A stretch of 64,000 bases of DNA from an uncultured Collinsella sp. (GTDB taxonomy: Bacteria > Actinomycetota > Coriobacteriia > Coriobacteriales > Coriobacteriaceae). The notes beneath the pieces are model-generated. The model had not been told where the DNA came from. It was given only the letters and a program-made list of their open reading frames with translations, and searched no databases. The position numbers and the translations under genes were made by a program. The stretch is from NCBI GenBank assembly GCA_959019945.1, contig CAUEQD010000007.1, positions 37,502 to 101,501 of the forward strand, written 5' to 3'. This document shows positions 24,677-33,474 of this stretch, piece after piece; the first letter of the stretch is position 1, and every line of letters begins with the position of its first letter.

Positions 24677-25440
24677 AGATAGCAGAGGCAATCGGCGCGG
24701 CGTTCGGAACGTTCTCGCGCATCCCCGTCCCGAAATCGACCTGGACCGATTTCGGATCAACCCATGCGCTTGCCGCGTTTCCCCTGGTGGGCGTTGCGGA
24801 AGGCTTCCTCATGACGGCGTGGGGGTACATGGCGAACCTGTTCGGCGTGCCCGCGACCATCGTCGCGGCTGTGCTCGTGGTGCTGCCTGTGGCGGTGACG
24901 GGAGGCATCCACCTAGACGGGCTCTGCGACACCTCCGATGCGCTTGCAAGTTGGGCCCCACGCGAGCGAAAGCTCGAGATCATGCACGACCCGCGGGCGG
25001 GCGCCTTCGGGGTCATCGGTGTTGTCGTGTACCTTATTCTGCAGTTTTCCCTGTTCACCGCGCTGCCGCTTACGGCGGGGACGTTCCTTGCGCTTCTGTG
25101 CTCGCTCGTGTTCTCCCGCGCGCTTTCGGGGCTCGCCGTTGAATGTTGGCCTGCCGCGCGGGCGGACGGCATGGCCGCGGGACTCTCGCCTTCGAAGAAG
25201 CGCGCGGCGATCGTCGTGCCGCTTTGCGCTTTCGCTGCGGCTTCGGCTGCAGGGATGGTCGCGTGCGCTCGGGCCGTCGGCGCCCTTATGGCGGTGGCGG
25301 GGCTTTTGGCGCTCGCGTGGTATCGCCATGTTGCCCTGTCCCGCTTCGGCGGGGTGACGGGGGATTTGGCCGGATGGTTTCTGCAATGGGCCGAGCTCGC
25401 GATGCTTGCCATGCTGGTGGCGGGGGGCATGCTCCTATGA
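24673..25440 (+). CDS. cobS: Adenosylcobinamide-GDP ribazoletransferase
   Basis: CobS joins adenosylcobinamide-GDP and alpha-ribazole, the last ring-assembly step, in the membrane. The start is a GTG overlapping the cobU stop. The 255-residue protein has hydrophobic segments throughout, and the conserved TGGIHLDGLCDTSDAL followed by RAGAFGVIGVVVYLI. The C-terminal SRFGGVTGDLAGW is also typical. It ends inside ATGATG, the start of the next gene. Confidence 0.93.
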   Translation: MKIAEAIGAAFGTFSRIPVPKSTWTDFGSTHALAAFPLVGVAEGFLMTAWGYMANLFGVPATIVAAVLVVLPVAVTGGIHLDGLCDTSDALASWAPRERKLEIMHDPRAGAFGVIGVVVYLILQFSLFTALPLTAGTFLALLCSLVFSRALSGLAVECWPAARADGMAAGLSPSKKRAAIVVPLCAFAAASAAGMVACARAVGALMAVAGLLALAWYRHVALSRFGGVTGDLAGWFLQWAELAMLAMLVAGGMLL

Positions 25441-26438
25441 TGCTCGTGGTAGGTGGCGCGCATTCGGGGAAGAGGACCTTCGTGCGCGAAAAGCTCGGGT
25501 TCGCGGCGGACGATTTCGTCGACGCGGCGCAGCTTGCGGAGGGTGTCGTGCCCGCGGTTTTTGCCGGCCGTGTCGCGTACCGTGCTGAGGAACTCGTACG
25601 CACGCTCGACGCTGACCGGGCGCTCGAGCGGCTGATTGGCTTCGACGCAGTGATTCTGACCTTGGTCGGCTCGGGGGTCGTCCCTATGCGTGCGGAAGAC
25701 GCCCAATGGCGCGAGCGCGCGGGGCGCCTGGGATGCGCGCTCGCTGCGCGCGCCGACGTCGTCGTGCGCATGACGTGCGGGATTCCCCAGGTCATCAAAG
25801 GAAACCTTGCCGATGCGCCTCGAGGGACGCTGGGCGCGGGCGCGCCTTTGGAAGTCATCTTCGTGCGCCATGGTGCCACGGCGGGCACGGAAGACCATCG
25901 CTACAGCGGGGCGGGCACCGACGAGCCCCTGTCGAGCGCGGGCGAGCGCGCTTTGCGCGACCTCGCGTGCGATCGTGACGTGTTCCGTGTTATCACGAGC
26001 GGCATGGCCCGCACCGACCAGACGGCACGCATTCTCTTCCCGAACGCGGAGCTTATGGCGTGCCCCGGTCTGCGCGAGATAGATTTCGGCGACTTCGAGG
26101 GGCGAAGCGCCGCCGAACTTAAAGAGGATGCGCGTTACCGCGCCTGGGTAGACTCCTGGTGTGAGACGCGCTGCCCGCATGGCGAGGGCAAGAGCGATTT
26201 CACCCGCCGCGTCGTCGCGGCGTTTCGGGAGGCGTGCGAATCGGAGCGCGCCCAGGGGGGTGGGCGCGCCGTCTTCGTCGTTCACGCGGGTACCGTGAAA
26301 GCGCTGCTCTCCGAGCTAGCTGTCCCGAAAATGGGATACTTCGACGTGCATACCGAGCCGGGTGGTGCATGGGCCGCCACCTGGGATGGGCGCTGCCTTC
26401 GCGACGTTCGCCCCGCTTCGGGGGGCGATGCCCGGTGA
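25437..26438 (+). CDS. cobC: CobU-like domain fused to alpha-ribazole phosphatase (CobC)
   Basis: The 333-residue protein joins two cobalamin enzymes. Residues about 1-130 resemble CobU, with a P-loop VVGGAHSGKRTFV and the CobU-like ending MTCGIPQVIKGN. The segment is some 50 residues shorter than CobU, and I see no counterpart of the guanylylated histidine. Residues about 140-333 are a histidine phosphatase like CobC, with the phospho-histidine motif FVRHGAT, the ITSGMARTDQTA region and VVHAGTVKALL. CobC removes phosphate from alpha-ribazole 5'-phosphate made by CobT. The N-terminal part may be a degenerate kinase or a corrinoid-binding helper. The start overlaps cobS. Confidence 0.82.
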   Translation: MMLVVGGAHSGKRTFVREKLGFAADDFVDAAQLAEGVVPAVFAGRVAYRAEELVRTLDADRALERLIGFDAVILTLVGSGVVPMRAEDAQWRERAGRLGCALAARADVVVRMTCGIPQVIKGNLADAPRGTLGAGAPLEVIFVRHGATAGTEDHRYSGAGTDEPLSSAGERALRDLACDRDVFRVITSGMARTDQTARILFPNAELMACPGLREIDFGDFEGRSAAELKEDARYRAWVDSWCETRCPHGEGKSDFTRRVVAAFREACESERAQGGGRAVFVVHAGTVKALLSELAVPKMGYFDVHTEPGGAWAATWDGRCLRDVRPASGGDAR

Positions 26439-27412
26439 TGACGATTCTTGCCGTCGCCGCCGGGTTCGCGGCCGACCTTGCCTTCGGCGACCCGCGCTGG
26501 CTTCCCCATCCCGTCGTCGCCATGGGGCGCGCGATCACGTGGGCCGAAGGCCGCCTGCGGGGCGCATTCCCGCAAACGTCCGCGGGCACGCGCGCCGCAG
26601 GGCTTGTGCTCGCCGTGGCGCTTCCGCTTGCGTGTGGGCTTTTGACCTGGGGAATCCTGCATCTTTGCGGCATGGTTCACTCCGGCTTGCGCTTCGTGGC
26701 CGAGGCATGGGCAAGCTATCAGATTCTCGCGGCATGCGAGCTTCGCCGCCAGAGCCTGGCCGTGGCCCGCGCGTTCTCGAAGGGCGGCCTTGTCGCGGCT
26801 CGCGAAGCCGTCGGGCTCATCGTGGGACGCGACACGTCTGTTCTCGACGAGCAGGGCGTTGCGCGCGCCGCCGTGGAAACGGTGGCGGAGAACGCGAGCG
26901 ACGGCGTCATCGCGCCGCTTTTCTACCTTATGATCGGGGGTGCGCCCTTGGGCATGGCGTACAAGGCGGTGAACACGCTCGACAGCATGGTGGGCTACAA
27001 AAATGAGCGCTACATCGACTTCGGCTGCGCCTCGGCGCGCCTCGACGATGCGGTGAACTGGATTCCCTCGCGCTTATCGGCCCTGCTCATGATCGCCGTG
27101 TGCCCGATCGTCGGGCTCGACGCGCGCGGGGCGGCGCGCATCTGGCGCCGCGACAGGCGTCGCCATGCGAGCCCCAACTCGGCGCAGACCGAGTCAGCGT
27201 GCGCGGGCGCGCTCGGGCTGCGCCTGGCGGGACCCGCGGTGTATTTCGGCAAGCTCGTTGAGAAACCGACGATAGGCGACGCGTCCCGCGAAATCGAGTG
27301 GGGCGACATCGCACGGGCGACAAGGCTCATGCTCGCCGCGTCCGTATGCGCGCTCGTCGTCTTCGGCGCCGCGCGCGCGGCGGTCGTGCTCGCCGTGGGG
27401 GCGATGGCATGA
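26438..27412 (+). CDS. cbiB: Adenosylcobinamide-phosphate synthase
   Basis: CbiB attaches the aminopropanol linker to cobyric acid at the membrane. The ATG overlaps the cobC stop by one base (TGATG), and a GTG three bases earlier is also possible. The 324 residues are usual for the family. Typical motifs are FAADLAFGDPRWLPHPVVAM at the N-terminus, VETVAENASDGVIAPLFY, AYKAVNTLDSMVGYKN, and ARLDDAVNWIPSRLSALL. It precedes cobD, which supplies its substrate. Confidence 0.94.
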   Translation: MTILAVAAGFAADLAFGDPRWLPHPVVAMGRAITWAEGRLRGAFPQTSAGTRAAGLVLAVALPLACGLLTWGILHLCGMVHSGLRFVAEAWASYQILAACELRRQSLAVARAFSKGGLVAAREAVGLIVGRDTSVLDEQGVARAAVETVAENASDGVIAPLFYLMIGGAPLGMAYKAVNTLDSMVGYKNERYIDFGCASARLDDAVNWIPSRLSALLMIAVCPIVGLDARGAARIWRRDRRRHASPNSAQTESACAGALGLRLAGPAVYFGKLVEKPTIGDASREIEWGDIARATRLMLAASVCALVVFGAARAAVVLAVGAMA

Positions 27413-28632
27413 GGGAAGACCACGCCGCGCCCCAGGCTGCCGGGGGAATCCTGCGCGCCCGTACGCATGGGGGCAGCTCGCAATCGCTCGGCATCGCTTG
27501 CGAAGGGGGCGCCTCCGACCTCATTGACTTCTCGGTGAACGTGAATCCGGCAGGCCCCTCGCCGCGCGCCGTCGCCGCAGCTTGCAAGGCGCTTTCTCGA
27601 ATCGACGCCTACCCCGATAGGGAAAGCCTCGCACTCGTTCGCGCCCTAGGGCGCGCCCAGGGCATTCCCGAAGATACTATCGTCTGCGGCGCGGGCGCGT
27701 CTGACATCATCTGGCGGCTCGCCGCGGCGGTACGCCCGAAACGCATCGTCGTGTGCGCGCCGACGTTCTCTGAATATGCGGAGGCGGCATCGTACTACGG
27801 TGCATGCGTGCAGGAGTTCCCGCTCTCCGAGGCGGATGACTTCGACGTGCCCGCCTCCTTCGCCCGCGCGATCGAGGGGCCGGGAGACGTGGCGTACCTC
27901 TGCAATCCGAACAACCCGACGGGGCGCCTCGTCGACCCCCGCGTGATCGATGCCGCGGCTTGTCGCTGCGAGCAGGTGGGCGCGCTGCTCGTCGTGGACG
28001 AGTGCTTCCTCGGATTTGCGCCCGACGCCCGCGAAAGGAGCGTGGCCGCACGCGCCGCGTGTTCGCACCATGTGGCCGTGCTCTCCGCGTTCACCAAGCT
28101 CTACGGAATGGCAGGGTTGCGGTTGGGGTATCTGATCAGCGGAAACGCCCAACTCATCGAGGGGATTCGTCGGGCGGGGCAGGCGTGGCCCGTCTCCTCG
28201 GTCGCCGAGGCCGCGGGCATCGCCGCCCTGGAAGACGTCGAATACGTTTCGCGCACGCGCGATGTATTGGCGGGCGAGCGAGCGTGGCTTTCCCACGAGC
28301 TCTCCTCGCTCGGGCTTTCCGTCGTGCCGTCGGATGCGAACTTCCTTTTAGTCCGCACGCCGGCGAAAGACATCCCCGAGCGCCTGTATAAACAGGGGGT
28401 TTTGGTCCGCACGTGCGACTCGTTTTCGATACTGTCCCGTTTCTGGTGCCGCGTCGCCGTGCGCACGCACAAGGAGAATGCCCGGCTTGCGATGGCGTTC
28501 AGCCGCGCGCTTCGGGCGGAAGGCGCATCGGGCGAAGGCGAACCCGACGAACGGGGCGGCGCTTCTTGCAGCGGCGCTATGGCGGGCGCGGATGGCCGAG
28601 GCTCGGCGAAGGAGGTCGATACCCGTGGGTAG
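27409..28632 (+). CDS. cobD: L-threonine-O-3-phosphate decarboxylase (CobD-like aminotransferase)
   Basis: This PLP enzyme of the histidinol-phosphate aminotransferase fold makes aminopropanol phosphate for CbiB. It has 407 residues. Visible features are DFSVNVNPAGPSP at the N-terminus, CGAGASDIIWRL, CNPNNPTGRLVDP, VVDECFLGFAPDA, and the PLP lysine in SAFTKLYGMAGLRLGY. The last 40 or so residues are Gly/Ser/Glu-rich and do not look like part of the fold. This tail overlaps the cbiP start by eight bases. Histidinol-phosphate aminotransferase is the main alternative but does not fit the operon. Confidence 0.88.
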   Translation: MREDHAAPQAAGGILRARTHGGSSQSLGIACEGGASDLIDFSVNVNPAGPSPRAVAAACKALSRIDAYPDRESLALVRALGRAQGIPEDTIVCGAGASDIIWRLAAAVRPKRIVVCAPTFSEYAEAASYYGACVQEFPLSEADDFDVPASFARAIEGPGDVAYLCNPNNPTGRLVDPRVIDAAACRCEQVGALLVVDECFLGFAPDARERSVAARAACSHHVAVLSAFTKLYGMAGLRLGYLISGNAQLIEGIRRAGQAWPVSSVAEAAGIAALEDVEYVSRTRDVLAGERAWLSHELSSLGLSVVPSDANFLLVRTPAKDIPERLYKQGVLVRTCDSFSILSRFWCRVAVRTHKENARLAMAFSRALRAEGASGEGEPDERGGASCSGAMAGADGRGSAKEVDTRG

Positions 28633-30124
28633 GGCGAAGCCCATCATGATCCAGGGCACCATGTCGAACGCGGGGAAGAGCCTGCTTGCGGCGGGGCTGT
28701 GCCGTGTGCTTTCGCAGGACGGCCTGCGCGTGGCTCCCTTCAAGAGCCAGAACATGGCGCTCAACAGCGGTGTCACGGCCGACGGGCTCGAGATGGGGCG
28801 CGCTCAGATCATGCAGGCCGAGGCGTGCGGCATCGCGCCCGACGTGCGCATGAACCCCATCCTGCTCAAGCCCGAAAGCGATCACCGAAGCCAGCTCATC
28901 GTGGCCGGCAAGGCGCAGGGAGCCTTCGCTGCGAGGGACTACTTCGCGCGAAAGAAGGCGCTCATGCCGCAGATTTTGGAGGCGTTCGATTCGCTCGCGG
29001 AGGAAAACGACGTCATCGTCATCGAGGGCGCCGGCAGTCCCGTCGAAATCAACCTTGCCGAAAACGACATCGTCAACATGGGGCTCGCGCGCGCCGTGTC
29101 CTCCCCCGTGCTGCTCGCGGGCGACATCGACCCAGGCGGGGTGTTTGCCCAGCTCTACGGCACGGTCGCGCTCCTTGCGCCCGAGGACCGCGCGCTTTTG
29201 CGGGGGCTTATGGTGAACAAGTTCCGCGGCGATGTGGAAATCCTGCGTCCGGGTTTGGCTCCGCTCGAGAAAATGTGCGGGGTTCCCGTCGTGGGGGTCG
29301 TGCCGTATCTTACGCTCGACCTGGACGACGAGGACTCGCTCGCGCCGCGCCTAACTGCCCGCGAGGCGCGCGGCGTCATCGACGTCGCCGTCGTGCGCCT
29401 TCCGCATTTGTCGAACTTCACCGACTTCGACCCGCTTTCGCGCGTGCCCGGCATGGGCGTGCGCTACGTTTCCTCGACGACCGATCTGGGCCGACCCGAC
29501 CTGGTGGTGCTTCCCGGCTCGAAGTCCACGGTCGACGACGCGCGCTGGCTTGCGGCTAGCGGCATCGGAGCCTGTGTACGCGCGCTTTCGGGCGCGGGCA
29601 CGCCGGTGCTCGGCATATGCGGAGGCTACCAGCTTTTGGGAGACGAGCTTTCGGACCCGCACGGCAGGGAAGGCGCTGGCACCGCGCGCGGGCTCGGGCT
29701 CATCCCTGCAAGTACGGTGTTCAAGGAGGAAAAGCGCCTCGCCCAGTCGGAGCTGCGCATCACGGGCGCCCAAGGCGCGTTCTCGGTGTGGAACGGCATG
29801 ACGGCGCGTGGGTACGAGATTCACGACGGCGAAACGACCGTCTCCTGCGCCCCTGCGGGCACGATTGGCGGCAAACCAGAAGGCGCGGCCTGCGGAAACG
29901 TGTTCGGAACCTATCTCCACGGCCTGTTCGACGAACCGGGGGTGGCGCTCGCCCTCGCGCGCTCGCTCGCGCGCATGCGCGGCCTGCCCGAGAGCGTCGT
30001 GGGTGCTGCGGGCGCGGCGTCCGCGGCCGATCACCGTGCGCGCGAGTTCGACCGCCTGGCCGACGTCGTGCGCGGAGCGCTCGACATGGAGTATGTCTAC
30101 CGCATTATCGAGGAGGGCGTATGA
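28625..30124 (+). CDS. cbiP: Cobyric acid synthase
   Basis: CbiP amidates side chains b, d, e and g of adenosylcobyrinate diamide. The GTG start follows AAGGAGG (28609-28615) by nine bases, and the protein has 499 residues, as expected. It has MIQGTMSNAGKSLLAAGLCR (P-loop), FKSQNMALNS, and IEGAGSPVEINL. The C-terminal glutamine amidotransferase domain has the nucleophile in LGICGGYQLLG and the catalytic histidine in GTYLHGLFDE. It overlaps both neighbours by a few bases. Confidence 0.95.
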   Translation: MGRAKPIMIQGTMSNAGKSLLAAGLCRVLSQDGLRVAPFKSQNMALNSGVTADGLEMGRAQIMQAEACGIAPDVRMNPILLKPESDHRSQLIVAGKAQGAFAARDYFARKKALMPQILEAFDSLAEENDVIVIEGAGSPVEINLAENDIVNMGLARAVSSPVLLAGDIDPGGVFAQLYGTVALLAPEDRALLRGLMVNKFRGDVEILRPGLAPLEKMCGVPVVGVVPYLTLDLDDEDSLAPRLTAREARGVIDVAVVRLPHLSNFTDFDPLSRVPGMGVRYVSSTTDLGRPDLVVLPGSKSTVDDARWLAASGIGACVRALSGAGTPVLGICGGYQLLGDELSDPHGREGAGTARGLGLIPASTVFKEEKRLAQSELRITGAQGAFSVWNGMTARGYEIHDGETTVSCAPAGTIGGKPEGAACGNVFGTYLHGLFDEPGVALALARSLARMRGLPESVVGAAGAASAADHRAREFDRLADVVRGALDMEYVYRIIEEGV

Positions 30125-30636
30125 TTCACGTGTATCATGGCGACGGCAAAGGCAAGACCACGGCGGCGATGGGCCTCGCCCTTCGCATGCTCGCCGCAGG
30201 CCGCCGCGTCGTCGTCGTGCAGTTCCTGAAAGACGGCGAAAGCGGGGAGGCGCGCCTGCTCGCCGAGCATTTCGGCGTGCCCGTGTTCGCGGGGAAGGTG
30301 TCGGACAAGTTTACCTGGTCGATGTCGTCGGAAGAACTTGCCGCTACGTGCGAGCTGCACGATGGGAACCTCGCTTCCGCGCTTGCCGAGCTCGAGGGCG
30401 CGCAGGAGGGGCTGCTCGTGCTCGACGAGGCGCTCGATGCGCTTTCGAAGGGGCTTGTCGACGAGGCGCTCGTGGACCGCGCGCTCGATATGTCCGCGCG
30501 CGGCGTCGAAGTAGCGCTCACCGGGCGCGCGCCTTCCCGCAAAATCGCGGAGAAGGCCGACTACATAACCGAGATGCGGTGCGAGAAACACCCCTACGAG
30601 CAGGGGATATGTGCAAGGGAAGGAGTGGAGTACTAG
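30121..30636 (+). CDS. cobA: Corrinoid adenosyltransferase (BtuR/CobO type)
   Basis: This cytosolic enzyme transfers the adenosyl group from ATP to cob(I)yrinic acid diamide or salvaged corrinoids. The 171-residue protein has the P-loop GDGKGKTTAAMGLALRM close to its N-terminus, followed by VVVVQFLKDG and LLVLDEALDALSKGL. The C-terminal ALTGRAPSRKIAEKADYITE is typical of the family. It overlaps cbiP by four bases, and cbiC follows directly. The name cobA here means the adenosyltransferase, not the uroporphyrinogen methyltransferase. Confidence 0.93.
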   Translation: MIHVYHGDGKGKTTAAMGLALRMLAAGRRVVVVQFLKDGESGEARLLAEHFGVPVFAGKVSDKFTWSMSSEELAATCELHDGNLASALAELEGAQEGLLVLDEALDALSKGLVDEALVDRALDMSARGVEVALTGRAPSRKIAEKADYITEMRCEKHPYEQGICAREGVEY

Positions 30637-31278
30637 ATGGATTCCAAGGAGATGGCGCCCGGCGACATCGAGCGGCGCAGCTTTGAGATCATCACCGAAG
30701 AGCTCGGCGGCCGCACGTTCCCGCCGCTCGAAGAACCCGTCGTGAAGCGCGTCATCCACACCACTGCCGACTTCTCGTACGCCGATTCCCTCGTTTTCAC
30801 TCATGACGCCGCGCACTGTGCGCTCGACGCACTGCGCGCAGGGGCCACGGTGCTCACCGATACGAACATGGCGCTCGCAGGCATAAGCAAGCCTGCGCTC
30901 GCGAAGCTCGGCTGCCAGGCCGTGTGCTTTATGGCCGACCCGGATGTCGCCGCAACGGCGCGCGCCGCGGGCACGACTCGCGCCGTTGCGAGCATGGACA
31001 AAGCTTGCGGCATCGAGGGTCCGCTCATCGTGGCCGTCGGCAACGCTCCCACAGCACTTCTGCGCCTCGCCGAGCTCATGGACGAGGGGAAGATCGCGCC
31101 CGCGCTCGTCGTTGGGGTGCCGGTCGGGTTTGTGAACGTGGTCGAGGCGAAAGAGGAGCTACTCGCGCGACGCGTGCCGGCCATCGTCGCGAGGGGTCGC
31201 AAGGGCGGCTCGACCGTGGCGGCCGCCATTATGAACGCGCTGCTCTACCAGATCACGCGCCCAGGCGGCCCGAAGTGA
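30637..31278 (+). CDS. cbiC: Cobalt-precorrin-8 methylmutase
   Basis: CbiC moves the methyl group from C11 to C12 to make cobyrinic acid. The ATG directly follows the cobA stop, with GGAAGGAG upstream. The 213 residues match the family. The catalytic histidine lies in VKRVIHTTADF (His41). Other conserved stretches are LTDTNMALAGISK, VGNAPTALLRL and VVGVPVGFVNVVEAKE. The end overlaps the cbiJ start by four bases. Confidence 0.94.
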   Translation: MDSKEMAPGDIERRSFEIITEELGGRTFPPLEEPVVKRVIHTTADFSYADSLVFTHDAAHCALDALRAGATVLTDTNMALAGISKPALAKLGCQAVCFMADPDVAATARAAGTTRAVASMDKACGIEGPLIVAVGNAPTALLRLAELMDEGKIAPALVVGVPVGFVNVVEAKEELLARRVPAIVARGRKGGSTVAAAIMNALLYQITRPGGPK

Positions 31279-32048
31279 CGGCGCCCGCATCCGCGCCGGC
31301 GCTGCGCATCTTCGCCGGCACCACCGAGGGCCGCCTCCTGTGCGAATGGGCGAGCGGGGCGGGAATCCCCGCCCGTGCCTACGCGGCAACCGAGTACGGA
31401 GGCGAGCTTTTGGGCGAGCTTCCGGGCATCGAGGTGCATGCGGGTAGGCTCGACGAGGCCGACATGGAGCGTGAGCTTTCCGACGCGCGCATCGTCGTCG
31501 ACGCCACGCACCCCTTCGCTACGCTCGCAAACGGCAACATCCGGGCCGCTTCGCTCGCCGTGGGTGCACGATGCCTGCGCCTTACGCGCCCGGTCGAGGC
31601 GCTGCCCAAAGGCGTCGTGTCGGTCGCGTCGATCGCCTGCGCGGCGCGCTTTCTCTCCGAGAACCCGGGTCGCGCGCTTCTCACGACGGGGAGCAAGGAG
31701 CTTGCTCCCTACACGCGCGTCGCCGATTTCGCGGAGCGCTTCTTCGTGCGTGTTCTCCCGCTGCCCGGTGCTATAACGAAGTGCATCGACGCGGGGTTTT
31801 CGCCGTCGCACGTCATCGGCATGCAGGGGCCCTTCACCCGCGAGCTCAACGAGGCGATGCTTCGGCAGGTGGGCGCCCAGTGGCTTGTGACCAAGGACTC
31901 GGGAACCGTAGGTGGCACGGCCGAGAAGATCGCCTCCGCGCGCGACGTGGGAGCGCGCTGTATCGTGGTCGCCCGTCCCGCCGAGGGAGGCGGGGGCCTT
32001 TCGCTTCGGGAAGTGGAAGACGCGCTCTTACGGGAGTTCACGCGCTAG
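31275..32048 (+). CDS. cbiJ: Cobalt-precorrin-6A reductase
   Basis: CbiJ reduces the macrocycle with NADH or NADPH. The GTG start overlaps the cbiC stop. The 257-residue protein has an N-terminal nucleotide-binding region (RIFAGTTEGRLLCEWA), followed by DATHPFATLANGNI, the TTGSKELAPY region, and a C-terminal LVTKDSGTVGGTAEKI with IVVARP. It is the last gene of the rightward operon. The island coding DNA stops here, and a transposase remnant begins about 35 bases later. Confidence 0.93.
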   Translation: MTAPASAPALRIFAGTTEGRLLCEWASGAGIPARAYAATEYGGELLGELPGIEVHAGRLDEADMERELSDARIVVDATHPFATLANGNIRAASLAVGARCLRLTRPVEALPKGVVSVASIACAARFLSENPGRALLTTGSKELAPYTRVADFAERFFVRVLPLPGAITKCIDAGFSPSHVIGMQGPFTRELNEAMLRQVGAQWLVTKDSGTVGGTAEKIASARDVGARCIVVARPAEGGGGLSLREVEDALLREFTR

Positions 32049-32082
32049 GCGCTCGCCGCGCCTGCGTGCCCTCCCGCCCGCG

Positions 32083-32166
32083 AGGAGAAGCGCCTTGAGC
32101 AAGCTCGACCCGTACAAGCCCGTCATCCGCCAATAGCTCGAGGACGAAGCCCGGAACTGGCGCAAG
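32083..32166 (+). pseudogene. IS21-family transposase (IstA) fragment
   Basis: In one frame the DNA reads SKLDPYKPVIRQ, a TAG stop, then LEDEARNWRKQ. This resembles the IstA stretch ahead of the integrase core (KLDP(Y/F)KP.I..WLEED...RKQ). One stop codon interrupts it and everything after about 32166 is lost. A 24/23/24 palindrome starts a dozen bases later. It marks the right edge of the GC-rich cobalamin island. The family call is from memory and needs a search. Confidence 0.65.
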
Positions 32167-32178
32167 CAGCCCTTCAAT

Positions 32179-32247
32179 AAGTTGCGGTGAAATAGTGTCT
32201 GTTTTTGCTGCTTGATAGCATATTCAGTCCCTAATTCACCGCAACTT
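32179..32247. repeat. 24/23/24 palindromic element, copy B
   Basis: The arms AAGTTGCGGTGAAATAG and CTAATTCACCGCAACTT belong to the same element as copies at 1412 and 48411, with more mismatches (GTGTCTG against CAGTCCC). The loop is again 23 bases and unrelated in sequence. It lies between the IS21 fragment and the ABC permease gene. Confidence 0.82.
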
Positions 32248-32259
32248 GTTGGTGGTGGC

Positions 32260-33474
32260 TTACTGGTAGCGTAGGCACTCCACCGGGTCGAGTTTTGCCG
32301 CGCGGCGAGCGGGGTAGAAGCCAAAGATTACTCCGATGCCGACGGAGACGGCGAAGGCCAGCAGCACCGTGGCGATTGAAAAGCTCGGTGTGATTTGCCC
32401 GCTGGCACCGAGCTCGCCGAGAACCCCTGATCCTGCGGCAAACATCGCAAGAGCCCAGGCCAGCAGATAGCCAATCAGGACACCCAGCAGACCGCCGGTG
32501 ATGCACAATGCCGAAGACTCGGCTAAAAACTGCGCGGTGATATCGCGACGACTGGCGCCCAGGGCACGGCGAATACCGATCTCGCGGATGCGCTCAGTCA
32601 CGTTGGTGAGCATCATATTCATAATGCCGATACCGCCGACAAGCAGCGAGATGCTGGCGACAGCGCCCATGATGAGTGAGAACGCGCCCATAAAGGAGTT
32701 GAGTGCATCGATGGCGCTTTTCATGGATGTCGCCGATACACTGTCGTACTCATCCTCCTCCTCGATGCCCTTCATCGCGCGCACCTTGGACTCGATGGTC
32801 TTACAAAGCTCATCCATGTCCGTGCCCTCGGCGGCAAGTGCCGTCACGCTGGGGAATGAAGGATTCTCGTCGCTAAACAGCCCGGAGATGGTTTCGCGTG
32901 GCATATACAGCGTGAGCGAGCCCATGGAGTCGCTGCCGCCATCAATCACGCCTACAATCTGCACTTCGCCGTTGGACACCTTAATAGTCTTGCCCACCGC
33001 GTCCTGTTCGTTGCCGTAAAGCTGATCGGCGCCGCCGCGGCTGATGAGCGCCACGCGCGAGCCTGATTGAGACTCGGCCTGGGAATAGGTACGCCCCGCA
33101 ACGAGCTTGCTGGCCCCCACGGCGTCGAGCATGTCGCTATCGACACCCTGTGCCATGACGGTATAGCTTTTATCGCCGGTCTTATACTCGGTATACGCGC
33201 TGTCGACAATGCCGATCTGCTCTATCTGCGGCACCAGTTTTTGAAGCTTCTCGATGTCCGACTCGGTGAGTTCTTGCGACGAATAGATTTGCACCATGCG
33301 TGCCGCATTGAGGCCCAGACTGTTAACCAGGCTGTTTTGGATACCGCCGATGAGCGAAGTCATGGCGATAACCGAGGCGATGCCGATGACAATGCCCAAG
33401 ATGGTGAGCAGGCTGCGCCCCTTGTTGGCTTCGAGCGAGTGAAGGGCTTCCTGGATGAGATCGCGGGCGCTCAT
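32260..33474 (-). CDS. MacB-type ABC transporter permease (FtsX domain)
   Basis: This membrane subunit of a MacAB/LolCDE-like exporter has 404 residues. One N-terminal membrane segment (GRSLLTILGIVIGIASVI) is followed by a large extracytoplasmic domain. Three C-terminal membrane segments carry the FtsX signature, with NMMLTNVTERIREIGIRRAL before the second. Its start overlaps the ATPase stop by four bases. It probably exports a peptide, lipid or antimicrobial. The substrate cannot be read from sequence. Confidence 0.9.
   Translation of the reverse strand: MSARDLIQEALHSLEANKGRSLLTILGIVIGIASVIAMTSLIGGIQNSLVNSLGLNAARMVQIYSSQELTESDIEKLQKLVPQIEQIGIVDSAYTEYKTGDKSYTVMAQGVDSDMLDAVGASKLVAGRTYSQAESQSGSRVALISRGGADQLYGNEQDAVGKTIKVSNGEVQIVGVIDGGSDSMGSLTLYMPRETISGLFSDENPSFPSVTALAAEGTDMDELCKTIESKVRAMKGIEEEDEYDSVSATSMKSAIDALNSFMGAFSLIMGAVASISLLVGGIGIMNMMLTNVTERIREIGIRRALGASRRDITAQFLAESSALCITGGLLGVLIGYLLAWALAMFAAGSGVLGELGASGQITPSFSIATVLLAFAVSVGIGVIFGFYPARRAAKLDPVECLRYQ

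Noticed and set aside
32083..32166. In-frame TAG as a recoded codon in a functional protein
   Set aside because: The reading frame is short, lacks the rest of the transposase, and no recoding element is visible. Decay of an IS fragment is simpler.
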